Assembly (NCBI GenBank): GCA_950295325.1
Contig: OX485804.1
Location: 48,670,001 to 48,734,000, forward strand
Source of the DNA: Polytrichum commune
Taxonomy: Eukaryota; Streptophyta; Polytrichopsida; Polytrichales; Polytrichaceae
Reading direction: 5' to 3'
Length of the DNA stretch: 64,000 nucleotides
Shown here: positions 11,323-24,490 of the stretch, piece by piece
Position numbering within the stretch: position 1 is the stretch's first letter
Layout: every line of letters starts with the position of its first letter
Notes under the pieces: generated by a model
Database searches by the model: none
What the model was told of the DNA's origin: nothing
What the model saw: only the letters and a program-made list of their open reading frames with translations
Program-made: the position numbers and the translations under genes

Positions 11323-14300
11323 TCAATCAATAGGATGCTTGTCCACCCGACGGGAGGTATAGTGGGCAGAGAGAAGTAAAAGCGAGAGAAGTGCACTGGC
11401 CACAAAGATTGCATCAAACCATCGGTGATAGAAGTTGAATTGAATGTCTCCACCCAGCACATTTGTGATGGTCTCCCTGCATCATACATTACACCAACTA
11501 ATAAGTTTCAAATAAAACACAAAGAATGCAATTAGCAGTCAGAGAGCATGCACATAAAAGCCACAGGTTATTTGTGATAAAAGATTTGATGACTAAGAGT
11601 TAAATCTGAGACACAAGTGATGTCCCATAACCTGCTGCCATAAAACAATTAGTCGTATGACAGATTATTTTGATACATTGCTGAAAAAAGTGACACCAAT
11701 AAGATTTAGAAAGAAGGTGAGACCTGCTACAGGAGAAGGTTGAAGGCATAAGTAGAGATCAAGTACCTGTATTCCATGGCCAAACTTTTTCGAATAAGTA
11801 GAATCGATGATACAAAGTATGTGCCCATAATCTCCGCAAGAAACAGCACAACATTGCTCGCTGAGCTGTTCCCATTTGCACCCGAGACAGCAAAGAAAAA
11901 CTGCACATGCATACAAAGAGTAAGTCCAATACGCAAGCAGCTTCAGCATATACATTAGGTGTATCTACAAGTATTACCCAATACAAAACTTTCTGGGGGT
12001 GATGCAATGTACCTTCAAAATATTGGACAGAAACCCTCGCAGAGATATCGCAATCAACATGCCGATAAAAAGAAGAGATATGTACTGCATTGACAAGCCA
12101 AATCATCACATCAGGAGTAGAAGAATAAGTGGTGTGTGTATCCAGCTGTGCAATAGAAACTATATATTGATCATTTCCTGAAAAGGGGATGCAGCAGTTC
12201 TTTGAGGATGAAGAACAAACATTTGCGTGAGATGTTTAAGGCCTTCCACGTTGAATGTCCACTAATTGTATCAATAAGCTCTTTAACATGGCACCTTACC
12301 AAACTTAAACCTCTAGCACATAAACATCAACAAAATGATCACCAAATAGCAGACAATATTCTTCCAATCACATATTGAACTTCAGAATATTATGTTAGCC
12401 TACTGGCTCTTAGACCCAAGTTTTAATACAACTTGCTTAAGTGGATAACAGAAGATTTGGTGGCATCCAGGGGCTGAAACAAACCAAAAAAAACTTGTGC
12501 TGTTGGGCCTCCGTTAGGTTTTTGTGTGTAAAAGTTGACGGAGGAACTTGCTTCTTGAGAAGCTAATTGCTAAGACTTTTTTCAGGAACTTACCAGACTC
12601 CCAAGTTCCACTTCTATTTATAATTCTAATTTACACCAAACCCCTGACTTAGTCTGGCCCACGCTAATGCCCTAGACTGGATTTTACTACCACTACACAG
12701 CCTAGGACTTTTCTTATGCTGTCACACAACAGGAAGTCTTAATCAGTGGGAGATACATATGATTGCTTGCACTATTATTCCACCTGCACCACATCAATAA
12801 TTTGGCGTAGCACTTTGGGTAACAATATTAAACAGTCATTCATAGTATCTCTAAATTGGAGGACTAAAACCAGTTTCAGAAGAAAAACAAGATTTGGCAT
12901 ATATCACCAACCTGAGACCACAGGGTCATATTTATGCCGATGTCAAAAAACTCAAGAAAAACACTCAATGTCTTTGTAACTGGGTCCACACTGGTGGAAC
13001 TGGACTGCACTTAGTAACAATACAATCAATTAGAACTCCCATATGCAAGAAGAATAATTAGTAGAAACTTCAATAAGGAAAATATATCATATGAAACGTT
13101 ACAGACATCCTTGTTAAGAACATCTGAGAGAGGAACTTCAACTCTGTGTCTATTTAAATATGACTGATTTGATAAATATATTACCTCTTTGAAGACAATA
13201 CTCTCCAATGACTGCACAAAAAGTCACAACATTAAGCAACTGTTAGTTGCTAAACCAAGGGCTACAAGGAAATCTGCATTACATAACCAGTCTCAAATTC
13301 TTCCTAAGCATAAATTTGTATTTTTGCCCTTGATGTCTGTAAGAATCAATGAAATGATCCTAGTGATAGAATGCATCAAACTGAAGTCTTTCAAAACACT
13401 TTCCATGGAGAGGGTTCTCAGATTCCCAGAAACTGTATACTTGAAAGAACCATCATCTAAGAACAAATCCAAGAGAATCTATTCGCTCTTCACAATTATA
13501 ATACACAATTCATTACCTTCTCAATGCAATTTCTCATGTTTTCAGCAGTTGATGCTCAGGAGAAGATGGTACCTTGTACATTTTGTAGACACAATATATG
13601 GAGCATACATAACCCAAAAAGTTCTGCATGTGACCCCGCCATGTCCTTGAAAATACTGCTGCTTCCTACATCATCACATGTTCACATCATTCATCCAGCA
13701 AACTTGTCAAAATGACATAGTTTGGGTTTTCCCTCTCCCATAGTTGCCAGCCATAAGGTTGTATAGAAAAGGAACTACACTAAATATTGTATTTAGTGAC
13801 ACCAATTCTATTTGTCTTGCTCAATACTAATTGTAAGCCGCCAGTGTACTGTCACCAACACTAAATGTCAAAGTAACATTATTTGTCATCCCTTGTTTAA
13901 AAAAATTGGACGTTATACATTTACAATGATGCAATTATTGTCACTTACTAAGTGATTTTTCATCCAAATTTTAATCATTCATTATAGAAATGTTAGGATG
14001 CAGAATACACCAAAAGTGGATGAAAGAAAGTAAGTTGGGATGACAGTATTTGAGAACGTATTCATGAAAAGTGTCATCAGAAAAATTACCACAGTGACAT
14101 AAAATACCATATGACACTAAATACAATATTTAGTGTACTGAACCCTTGAAGATCTTAACAAAGTGACCTTTTATAGTGAAATATATCACTGACAATGAAA
14201 ACGTGTGGCCCACCAACAATGGAACTGTACATTCCAATAGTGAATACCTTAGCTTGTCGTAGTTCGTTGACTTCCAAGTACAGCTGCTTTGAGATCTCTT

Positions 14301-17300
14301 CAAGTGCCTTGACCTCATCCTCCATCACCCGTATCTCTGCACATGTCATTTCAAGCATAACCCTAAGTTCATCATACTGGCACACTTTGAAGCTTTCTTC
14401 GCAGTCAGATACATGTGATAGAGAGGATTCGTTGGTAATACACTAATCATCATAACACATGCATAAAGAAAAATTCCAGGGTCATTGACACGTAACTAGA
14501 ACCATGTTCTATACGAAGCCATATAGAGATATTTCAGTGTGAAAAGGCACCAAATATGTAAGTTGATGTAAATGACAAATAGGCTTGAATATCCTTGTGT
14601 GTCATTAATTTAGAAGTATAGATATGAGGTGCCATGATCGCACCAAAAAATGCACCAAGAGCCACTAATGTAATAGACCTCATAATGCCTCTCCTATTAA
14701 GTTTTAGAACCTTGCACCTTACTAGTATGTAGAGAATCTAAAAAACTACCCTAAACAGAGGTGACACATGAGTTGAGAGCATAGTGGGCAATGACTGTGC
14801 CCCTCTAAATTTTATTCAAAAGCAGACCAATGGTCATGCTTGGACACAACATCTGCTCAGATTAACTCAAGAGATACTCAACATTGATCCAAGACGCAAA
14901 AAGATTTGGACCGACCTTGTTCCCGTTCATCCTCTTGGGCACTTCTCACCACAGTTCCAATCCACCTGGTCATGAATCCCTTTTGATCACTGGGCTGCCT
15001 CCCAAAAAACAGAACCACAGTTTAGATATCTTATTGTTTTACTAACAAGTCCTAAAACCTAGATAAAGCAACCAGACCTAGAGAGGTTACGAAGCCCCAG
15101 ATACAAACACATCTTGTGAAATCTACACTTTCTATATGATGGCCAGTGGTTGCGACTCTCACTTCCTGGTAACCTCCTTGCATTCGTTCCAAGTCCATGC
15201 GAGCCTGGCTGATTTTTTTCTTTTTTGAAATGATCATCTCTTGAGAGAACATCAATCTTCTTTCTAAAGAGAAAATCTCAGATTCATCAATTTCCCTGTC
15301 CAAAATCATAGAATCAGACATACTCTCCATTGTGGCATGTACAAGATAAGTGCCATTTGACAATGTTGGCAATGATACATAACACTCAAAAGAGATGTAT
15401 GAGGAATGGAAACAGTTTCTCTATGACATTCATTTTGCTGGAAATGTGACTGGGAACCTCATTGTGCATGGCAACAAATTGTCATTCTAAGATTGCACAG
15501 AAAATTGATGCAATCTCAGGCAGCATCAACACATGACTACACAAAAGTGATTTTTTGTATCAACAGCTCAACAATACTGACCAGCCCACCCCATCCGCTC
15601 CAGGTTAGTCTGGATGGGATTTGTGAGAGCCAGTCTTAGGTCAGAGGTTACCACAAGAGTATTATTTAACCTATTGGCTCCAGTTTAGAGTTTGAAAACA
15701 TAGGTTTTTCATTCTGAAATCACATTTGCCACACGCTACAGCAATAGTACAATTTTGTTCACAAGAGATTATTAAGATCAGTAAGTGATAGGTATGTCTC
15801 TCTCCCACAACTAAGGGGAAATGGCAGCTTAATTGGAATCATTCTAGAAAGTTTTGAGTTCCCTGCAGAATTCAGTCAGCAGCCAGAGTAATTCTCATAC
15901 CTGATGAAAAGTGTAAGATAACTGTAAGGCAGATTTACAGCTCCAAATCCTGACAAGACTGACATAAGGGTAACACCAATAACACCAACTCTGCTAACAA
16001 GCTGGGCCATTGTGAAGAAACCTGTGGCAGTCAGGAAAGACAAAATTAATAGCCAGGAATCCATTATCACAATGTAAATTAAAGACATGAATAAATTGTG
16101 CTCGCAGTAAGTAATGAAAGAAGGGTTCCAGTTAAGGCACCAAAATCTGAGGATGAAACCAAAACTGAATACTGTCTAATGATGAGCTTGCCTACATGAC
16201 TACATTTGATGTGTGTGTGAAGTCATGGTTACCCATGACCTATGCTGTGCACAGCAGTCACCAACATCACACTTCTGAAAATGAGGCCAAACTTCACTTC
16301 CCTCACAGTTGAACAAAGATGCAACAAGATGCCATAACAAGTACAAAATATTTAAAGACAGAGCAAGATCCTGTCAATGCCATTCCATGCAGGTGTTGTC
16401 CAGAAGCTATCACACAGTCCATTAAAACAAGTAAAATGATGAAGTAGAATCCACAGCAAGAAGAAAACCTTTATCTGGAGATGGCATTGGAAAATGGATG
16501 CCCATGCGCCAAAAAGCATATAGGAAACCCGTCAAAAACACGAAAGCACCCAACATGGCCCTCTTGAGCCGAATTCCTGGTTTCACAAATAATCATAGAA
16601 ATTAAGAGCCAACAAGATTGAAAGAGGTTGACAGCTCAAAGTCTACTAATCAGGTTAGGTGAACAATCATATTGCAATCAGTCACAGCCAAGGAGATACC
16701 AATTAAAACCTGACTCTATAGCTGAACGCCCTATACAAATCCAACATACTCGCACAACTTTTGATCATGATGAAATACCAAGAAACTGTATTTACAATCT
16801 CGTTGGAAGATGACTGAAATGCTTGCTACAGAATTCGCCAGAGCTTGCTACAGAATATTGTGAATGGTCATGCAAAAAATGACGTGTACATTATACACAG
16901 CAAACACAGTAATGGAAAATAGAGGTTAGCAATGGGTACAGAAATAAAAAGCTAGAAGTTGAGGTGCAAGGAGAGTAGGTAGGCTTGATTATACCATTAT
17001 TACGAAGTATCAGGTAGCAGTGGTAATATGGCAGCACGAAGACGAGGAGCGTGATTAAGCAGAAAAGGTCAATCTGCCAGTTCAAAACCCTTGCTCTGCA
17101 AAGCACACATCCAGACATTCAGAAACACATTTTTCTGCATCCTGTTAATAATCCCCAACCGGATGTATCATTTAGAAGAACAAATATTTGCCAACAATTC
17201 AGCTAATTCTCTTGTTATCCTTGCAAACAATAGCTGGAAGCAGGGCTTCCAGCTCTTTCGATGAATTCTCACGAGATGCCTTGCTGTACTTAATGTAAAA

Positions 17301-17881
17301 TCAAATTTTCTATGGTTTTGACAGCCCGCCACCTAATTCTCTGTTTACAAAGTGCCAAGCCAAGTTCTGAAATGTCAATTTCTGACCACGTCATTGTACA
17401 CAGGGCAATGAGAAGGATTATCAGCTCGTGCAACTGAAGAGGCCAGAAAAGCTCATTTCAGCTGGCAATGTATATCCTCACTACAGTGTGCTTCACTTCT
17501 CTTGTTGAAGCGCATCAGAAGACCATTCCATCGGTCAATTACCCTCCATATATACGAATGCCCAATCCAACCGGTACAAATTAGGGTGAAAGGAAAAAAA
17601 GAAAATTATGTTCATATACGAACAAATAGTAGTCACAATTAATAGGTCAGTGCAGCAGCCACTTACTGTTTAGAAAGGACTGGCAGAATCTCGAACAGAA
17701 CAAGCTGTAACAGATTGCAGGAAAATGCAAAGACAGAGCTGAAAAGGATCTGCACCAAGACACGTTTCTCCTCGTAATCTTTGTACAATTTCTTATTTAA
17801 GAACCAGAAGCCAATGTAGCCGAGAGCTCCCAGTGAGCCCGACACAAGAATGCTCTCATATATCAACAACCCTGCCCCCAT
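11323..17881 (-). CDS. COLD1: GTG/COLD1 (GPR89-type) multi-pass membrane protein, 13 exons
   Basis: Exons on the minus strand, from the start: 17881-17667, 17095-16995, 16576-16469, 16021-15901, 15295-15163, 14994-14916, 14336-14248, 13665-13573, 13211-13185 (27 nt micro-exon), 13004-12912, 12084-12013, 11900-11767, 11476-11323. All introns are GT-AG and phases agree. The sum is 1419 nt, giving 472 residues plus stop, close to the ~468 usual for plant GTG proteins. Family hallmarks are visible: start [59 protein letters not shown], a Lys-rich loop (ISKKKKISQ), the coiled segment [33 protein letters not shown]-like [14 protein letters not shown] and the end [12 protein letters not shown]. Known members are ~9-pass ER/plasma-membrane/Golgi proteins with GTP-binding activity: ABA receptor candidates (GTG1/2), the rice cold sensor COLD1 and the animal Golgi pH regulator. 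No frameshift or stop is seen. The function here is inferred from the family. Confidence 0.96.
13778..14135. mobile_element. CACTAAA-ended MITE in a COLD1 intron (copy 2)
   Basis: It starts CACTAAATATTGTATTTAGTG and ends with the complement of CACTAAATATTGTATTTAGTG. TA flanks both sides (13776-13777, 14136-14137). It lies wholly in the intron between the COLD1 exons at 14336-14248 and 13665-13573, so the reading frame is unaffected. Confidence 0.88.
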
Positions 17882-18600
17882 TATTGCTGCTGGTGCTTTC
17901 TACTACCCGCTACTCCGCAGATCGAAACATGTGACTCTGTCTCCCGCTTCTTCCTCAACTCCAATCACTAAAACAAGTCTTAGATCGGAGCCGTTTCTTG
18001 CATTGGCATCATCTTCATGCACTCTGTTCTACCTCTCACATTACACTCACATCACACAACCAATAGATAGCTTCCTCCTCCTCCTCCCACCTCCTGCTGC
18101 TGCAGCAAATTGAGGCCTCCTGCGTAACAGCACCGAGGCCTTTCGCTCCTTTCCAAGATGCCCTATCCTCTTCGCACCTGGAGTCCTCTCATTCCACTTC
18201 CCCACCCTTCCCGATACCGGTGCGACATGCAAACCCTAGTCCGCCAGCCAGGGATCTAAAATGAACGAAATCTCGAAATCCCCTTAACCGATCAGCTCCT
18301 CTCTGCTGGCCACGTTCATAACCACTCCGAAGTGGGTTGAAATTAACGCCTCCTCCTCTTCCCCGATTTCTTTCCAATCCCGAACCCTCGCAGCCTCCCA
18401 AACCCTTGGCACCACGACGTCCCTGCTTCTGCTTCTTCTTCTGCTGCTGCTGCTTCTTCCTCCTCCTCCTCCTCCTCCAACGCTGAGTTCAGACTCCTCT
18501 CCACCGCATGATGCTCTTGCCATGCCTCAGTTGAGTTATTAGATGTGCCAGGAATAAGCTCGTCGTTGGGCCGGGAATATTCCGGTGGCAATTGGTAAGT
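17882..18600 (-). promoter_or_regulatory. 5'UTR and promoter region of GTG/COLD1
   Basis: Immediately upstream of the COLD1 start. The minus strand is rich in GAGGAG and GCAGCAG runs (for example 18072-18102 and 18425-18480). These produce spurious poly-Glu frames. Pyrimidine-rich plus-strand tracts of this type are common in plant 5' leaders. I cannot place a TATA box or start site. Confidence 0.45.
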
Positions 18601-18984
18601 TATACAGGGTCAAAACCCTCCGCCCGGCGGGCTCGCTTATGCACACTTATTGGTTGGGTCCGGGACTCGCCACAATAGGTCGAGGGAATAATCATGGTGC
18701 GGCAGTCGTATGGAATTTGCATGCAATGGAAAGGGAGGAAGCCCCGGAAAAGCTCAGGCGATGGCTATGGCGTCTCGGACGCATGGTATTGTAGCATGAT
18801 TGCCTTGCCTTGCCTTGCGCCTTCCAGCTGCCAGCCCCAAGCCCGCTGGCGAGCGTCTCTCCAATCGCGGGTCAACCCGACATCTGGGAGCGGGTCGGCA
18901 CCGGCGTCGGTAAGCCTGGCCTACATTGTGAATAAACTAATGTGATGAGTGGAGGACCCACCTTTCATGTGTGAATAGGGACTA
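18601..18984. other. GC-rich spacer, nothing recognised
   Basis: The plus-strand open frames at 18585-18945 lack motifs and overlap one another in two frames. Confidence 0.4.
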
Positions 18985-19375
18985 CACTGATTCAATATTG
19001 TATTTAGTGTCATAATGTATATTTAGGTGTCATTGTGGGAAACCTGTTTGGATGACACTTCTTCTGAATAAGTTTACAAATACTGTCATGGATGATGGAT
19101 GAGTTCATCCGTTGACCAAAACCCTACCCTTTGTCTTGTGACCAACTTGTGATGAAATAGTGTCATGGATGATTGAACTTTGGATGAACGATCACTTGGT
19201 AAGTGACAGTAGTTGCAACACTGTAAACTTATAATCCCCCCCCCAAAAAAAATTAACAAGGAATGACAAATAATGTTGGGTTCACATTTAGTTTTGGTGA
19301 CACTGTGCCGCGGCTTACAAGTAGTATTGGAGCAAGACAATTAGAATTGGTGACACTTAAATATCATATTTGGTG
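18985..19375. mobile_element. CACTAAA-family MITE (copy 3)
   Basis: The left end CACTGATTCAATATTGTATT and the right end ATATCATATTTGGTG are flanked by TA (18983-18984, 19376-19377). The interior has the family phrases 'gtcatggatgattgaa' and 'aagtgacagtag'. Confidence 0.75.
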
Positions 19376-19377
19376 TA

Positions 19378-19685
19378 CCTATTGTCATGGAGGATTGAAG
19401 TTTGGATGAAATCCATGACAATTGTTGCAACAAAGTTTGGCGCATTTTGCATTTTAACATTTATGTAATGAAGTCTTGTCATGGATGATTGAAATTTGGA
19501 TGAAACCCCACTTAGTAAGTGACAGTAATTGCAACATTGTAAATCTATGATCCCCGACAAAATGTTGCAAGGAATGACAAATAATGTTACGTTTACAGTT
19601 AGTGTTGGTGACACTACACACACAGTTTACAACTAGTATTGAGCAAGACAAATAAAATCGGTGACACTAAATATAATGCTTGATG
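19378..19685. mobile_element. Second, left-truncated copy of the same MITE
   Basis: The interior phrases of the preceding element are repeated ('gtcatggatgattgaaattt', 'aagtgacagtaattgcaac', 'ggtgacactaaatataat'), ending at a TA. No left terminus is present. This suggests a tandem duplication or insertion of one copy into another. Confidence 0.65.
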
Positions 19686-20334
19686 TAGCTTGGATGTGTG
19701 CCATCCCGACATGTTGCACATGAATTAATATCTTGGATGAACCTTAAACTAGGGCCCAACCCCATACATCCTACAAAATAGCGAAAAAACAAGTGTTGTC
19801 CATATATGTAATTGTGTCCATGGCTTGGGATAAATGTGGAATATTCTCAAATATACTAATATCCAAACTGCATGAATTGTTTCATTCTTCATCTAGGCCC
19901 ATTGTTAGGCCTTCCATTGAGAACAATAAGGAATCTTTTTAGGACCTCAAATTGACATTTTCAACATGGCCCAACATCCATGGCTCGTGGATTAGCATAT
20001 CACATGAACCTTGGGACAATATTCATGCCTTATGTGGTTTATTTGTGGCACATACAAAAGTATGTGGACCAAGAGTTAAATATGGACCTTGACCGTGACG
20101 CATGGGGCCATGGATGCTTGGCCATGATGCATGGCCCATGGAGGTTGGGCCCGGACTTTGGTATGGTGGTCCACATATTAAGCCAAGTAGTTTGTTTTGT
20201 TTTGTTTAATGTTGTGAACTCCCATTGGTATAGCTTAGCAAGGAGGGTAGCATGGGCTCAATTATGTTTTGATGACACGCAATCTCTCGGTTGTTTCTCT
20301 TCAACAAATTGGAATGTAGAATCCTTGATGGCTG
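19686..20334. other. Spacer before the LINE fragment
   Basis: The frame of the LINE fragment extends upstream as open sequence to 19980, but the translation shows no reverse-transcriptase motif. The segment around 19975-20165 repeats 'ccatgg' and 'atggcc' motifs. Similar sequence occurs near 23160-23300. Confidence 0.4.
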
Positions 20335-22030
20335 GACCAATTAGAAAACCAATACACACCATAATCAAAATCCACAAGCATGGTTATACATCAGTCAACC
20401 CTCAAATACCCAATGCACTCATATCCAACATAACCAGTCTATATAATATTGAAATTAACAACAATCCAACCCAAACTACCCCTCATATGAAGAAAATTAA
20501 ATACTCCAATGCATGGCACCAAGCCCTACAATACAACCACTCAGAAATCATCCACTCAACACACCCCCTACAAACATAATTATATAATATCCATCCCCTT
20601 AAATTCAAGCCTCAACAATGCATATACATTGATGGCTCATTCATACCCCCCGATGAACATGGTATAGGCAACATAGCCGGATCTGGTGTTTACTCCCCCG
20701 CCAACAACATTAGGATTGCAGAGAGACTCCCATGTCTTCAAAACATCCTCAAAGTTGAATTAAATGCCATCCTAATAGCAATCCAAAGTACACAATACCA
20801 CACACGAGATTTCCACATCTTTACATACAACCTCAATAGTATATACATGATAAACAACCACATACGACATCCATCATCCCAACACAACCACCCGGATAAA
20901 CTACTCATAGCCGTCATAGTCAACCACATAACATGGTCCACGCATAAAATCACTATTCAAAAAGTCAAAGCACATACTATGAAATAGCAGATCAATTAGC
21001 AAATGATGGAGCCCTCCTAAAAAAACCCACCAACATACCCAAGATACATACGGCCCATACTACACCATACTGGCTCAATGGGGTACCAACATGTACTCAC
21101 ATGGGGGCCATACAAAACCTACAAACATATATCAACAAAGAACATAGAATCCAAGAACTGAGGTTAGCACAATCCAAATTCACATACATAGACAAATGGA
21201 TATCCAATGACCAAATATAAACCACAAACTTTCCAATCAATTTTGGAAAAAAAACCCCAGGACCACAAATGCCCAAATCACACAAGCCCTAAAATTTCGT
21301 TATGCCCAATACATGTGTAACCACCGTAAACATTTATTTTGGCCTAACCTATACCCGAACCCAAATTGTACACTATGCCCTAACAATACCATAGATACAT
21401 GGCCGCACCTACTATCTACATGTTCAAACCCACACATAAAGGGACTACGAATAGCACGCCATAATCAAGCAGTACATCAAATCGTACACACGCTTCAATC
21501 AAACAAACACACAAGATGCTATACACTCGTAAATGCAGGTCACCAAACTCTAGACCACAAGACAACACAATCCCACAATGGCTACTTCAGTGCACCTGCC
21601 CCACCACATCATGCACATGCTTAGCTAGGTCGAGACCAGACATATTATGTGTATTTGGCGTTCCCACAGACAACCAACCTCCCTTAAGGCACACCCCATC
21701 ACACCCCATACAATTTATTGAATTCACCTACTGTCATGACAAATTCCCATATAATGCATGCAATGAAAAAGCCGCTAAATACAACCCACTCATAGACACA
21801 CTTAAAAGAGCCCGTTGGCAAGTCAACCCTCTCATCACCATTACAGCAAGGGGTTAGAGGGGCTATCCACGAGCAACCAATTAACAAGCTATAACATTTA
21901 AAAATACCCAAAACCGAGGTAAAAAAAACTTATGAAACACCTACACCAAATTGCCATCAAATACCTCACATACCTAGTACTAAACAAAAGAAAATTAGAC
22001 AATAAACAACCCCCAGTAGACCCCCCCTAG
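20335..22030 (+). pseudogene. 5'-truncated LINE: RNase H, CCHC and PD-(D/E)XK-like C-terminus
   Basis: RNase H is visible from about 20584. IYIDGSF holds the first Asp, VELNAILIAIQ the Glu, and ADQLANDGA (about 21000) the last Asp. The third Asp position reads TYNLNS where TDSLN would be expected. Downstream, CTLCPNNTIDTWPHLLSTC (about 21378-21434) is a C-x2-C..H..C knuckle typical of LINE C-termini. A further block has RPDILCVFG, then IEFTYCHDKF, then a Lys-containing helix (AAKYNPLIDTLK), an arrangement like PD-(D/E)XK nucleases. The frame is broken by TAA at 20577-20579, a shift near 20985, a stop near 21218, a switch of frame within 21313-21857 and a shift near 21855. It resumes as KKLMKHLHQIAIKYL and ends in TAG near 22030. 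The reverse transcriptase is missing, so this is a dead 5'-truncated copy. Confidence 0.85.
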
Positions 22031-24490
22031 ACCCCCTCCATAGATAGTAGAAACTACACCCCTCAAAAATACAGGAGCCCAACTCCCGAGAGGAAGGAAA
22101 TACTCCTACAATGATGCTTGGTCAAACATGAACACGGTGGAGAGGAACGGGCTCCCATTCACATCGGAGTACAAGTAAAACTCCGATGATACTTTTATTA
22201 TTATACAATGGCTGGATATCCATCCCCTATGGCGACATTCCACCTATCCACAATAGCCATTGAGCCCCCCCCCCCCACGGGCACGGGCTGGAAGTGGTGA
22301 ATGGATATCACATGTCAATGTTTGTACATTGATGTTCCTTTTATTATTCCATCTCCTATGGCATCGGACAAAATATGTGATCTACTCCTAAGGATATCAA
22401 GTTGCATCCAAGTGTGCTTGAGGGCATTTAGTGAGTCGCCAAGTGTACACATTGAACATTGAAAATAGTAAATGCATATGTGGTTATGACAGTAAGTGAA
22501 GTATGTGAAGGCAAGTGCATGATGATATTAAATTGTACATACACAGTTGCAACATAAAAGCAAAGTATGTGCATGTGAGCACATAATCAATGGACGAAAA
22601 AAATGTGACAAAGTTATGAGCCATAAATGAAATAAAGTCAAAAATTGATTCAAAGTTGAATACAATTGGAATGTGTACAATTAAGTTTCATACTTGAGTG
22701 GTCATAAAACAATATTATAACTCCTAAGTAATGTCCCAACAAAACTAGAGTGTCGGACATTGATATATATATATATAGTGTCCCAATGCAAAAGGATCGT
22801 CAAACGCTTGTGCTATTTAAGCTTACTGCCATTGGATTACTGGACACTTTGTTCAAATTCGACCCAAAGTTGGGCTTTGTTGAAGTTGACATTGTAATAT
22901 GGTCCCTTGTCGCAACAATCATCTTTTAAAAGTATAAAGGGAGAAAGTATTTCTACATCCAAATGTCATTTCTCATGAACCAAAGGTTATATGTAGCTAG
23001 AATGTAAGATACCCACATAGTAGCCAAAAAAAAAAAAAAACAAGTGTGGTACCAATCATGCATATGTGGTGCCGTTATCCAACAAATATGAATGTGACGA
23101 GAATGTGACAAACAATCATAACAAACTACCTAACTCAATATATGGACTACCATGCCTAGGTTCATGTCCATCCACCATGGCCAACCTCCATGGCCCATGA
23201 CTCAAAGCCAAGGTCTACCATCAAAGACATGTATGATAGACATCCCATGGTCATGGTGGTCATCCCAAGGTCTAATTGACAAAACTAAGCCACGAGCCAT
23301 GGACATTGGACCATGTTGAAAATATCAAATTTGAAGTCACAAAAGATGTTCCCTACCGTTCCCCAAAAAGGGCCTAAATAGTGGACCTAGATGTAGAATG
23401 AAACAACAATGCACCTTGGATATTACTACACAATCTATGGGAATTTTCTAGCATTTGTCCGAAGCCATGTGCACAAGTGCATGTGTAGCCCACCCATGTT
23501 TTACTTCTATTCCACATACACCCGTGCATGTGTGTAGCCACCATATGCAGTGTGTCCATGCCCATGCTCATAAGTCCCATGGAGAGCTTTAAGAGAAAAA
23601 CAATCTATTAAATGTAATCTTATTGTATTTTTATATGATTATCCTAATTTGTCCTATTGCCCATGCCATGTTGCCACCTCGACTGCATGCCCAACCACCT
23701 ACATTGTGCACGTCATCGAAAAACTCTGTAAATGATATGTAAGACCTTTGGACATTTTGTAAACCAGGTGGATGTGTTTGAATGTGTGGTTCATCCTAAG
23801 AAACTTGAGGTGTTGAGCATAGTCTCTTCCTAATAGAAATCATGTGAAAATTCATATGGACCCATAACAAATATTGGGAGTGTTCGTTTTTTGGATCCAA
23901 GTTAGTGGTTTAATATTATCACACCTTACTATGAATGATAGGAAATGAAAAGAAATTCATATATGACAACGGTGATTAGATATACGTGGTATATATATTT
24001 GAGTCCATGTCATTTATACAAATTCAAATCTTCTTGTAGTTCATTGTATTTGTACAACGTGATTAATATAATGCAATGATAAATGGGCCAATTTTAAAGA
24101 GGGTCGCTTTCAAGTTTTAAAGCCAAAAAGTTTGATAAGTATTTTGAATGACAACTTGAAGCCTGGACAGGGCCCCTTGGACCTATTAGGTTAAAATTAT
24201 ACAAGGTTTGGGATTCGGACCCCAAAAGCTTTGTTTATGTGTATGTGAACTCTTTAAAAACGAAAGCCCCTTTAGATTGAGTGCCAATTTTGAATTCCAA
24301 AATTACTCTATTCAACTAATTTGAGTTTCTTGATTTCATCTTCAAGTTGATGCTAAACTCATTCTAGCACCCCGTACATAGAGAAGTCCTTTTGAAGTTG
24401 ATGATTCTTGCTTTACTTCTTTAATAGGTGTTATGAGTCTAAATCGAGCATACAAACACGTTCATAAACAAAAGTTCATGCATACAACTA
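22031..24490. other. AT-rich spacer; probable LINE 3'UTR at its start
   Basis: The first ~320 bp may be the LINE 3'UTR; it includes 'tcggagtacaagtaaaactccga' stem sequence near 22160 and a C-run at 22265-22277. An A-run lies at 23027-23040. The remainder has no supported gene. Confidence 0.45.

Noticed and set aside
18189-18591. Minus-strand frames with poly-Glu/Ser/Arg stretches
   Set aside because: These are products of CT-rich triplet runs in the COLD1 upstream region. The two frames overlap and neither has a motif.
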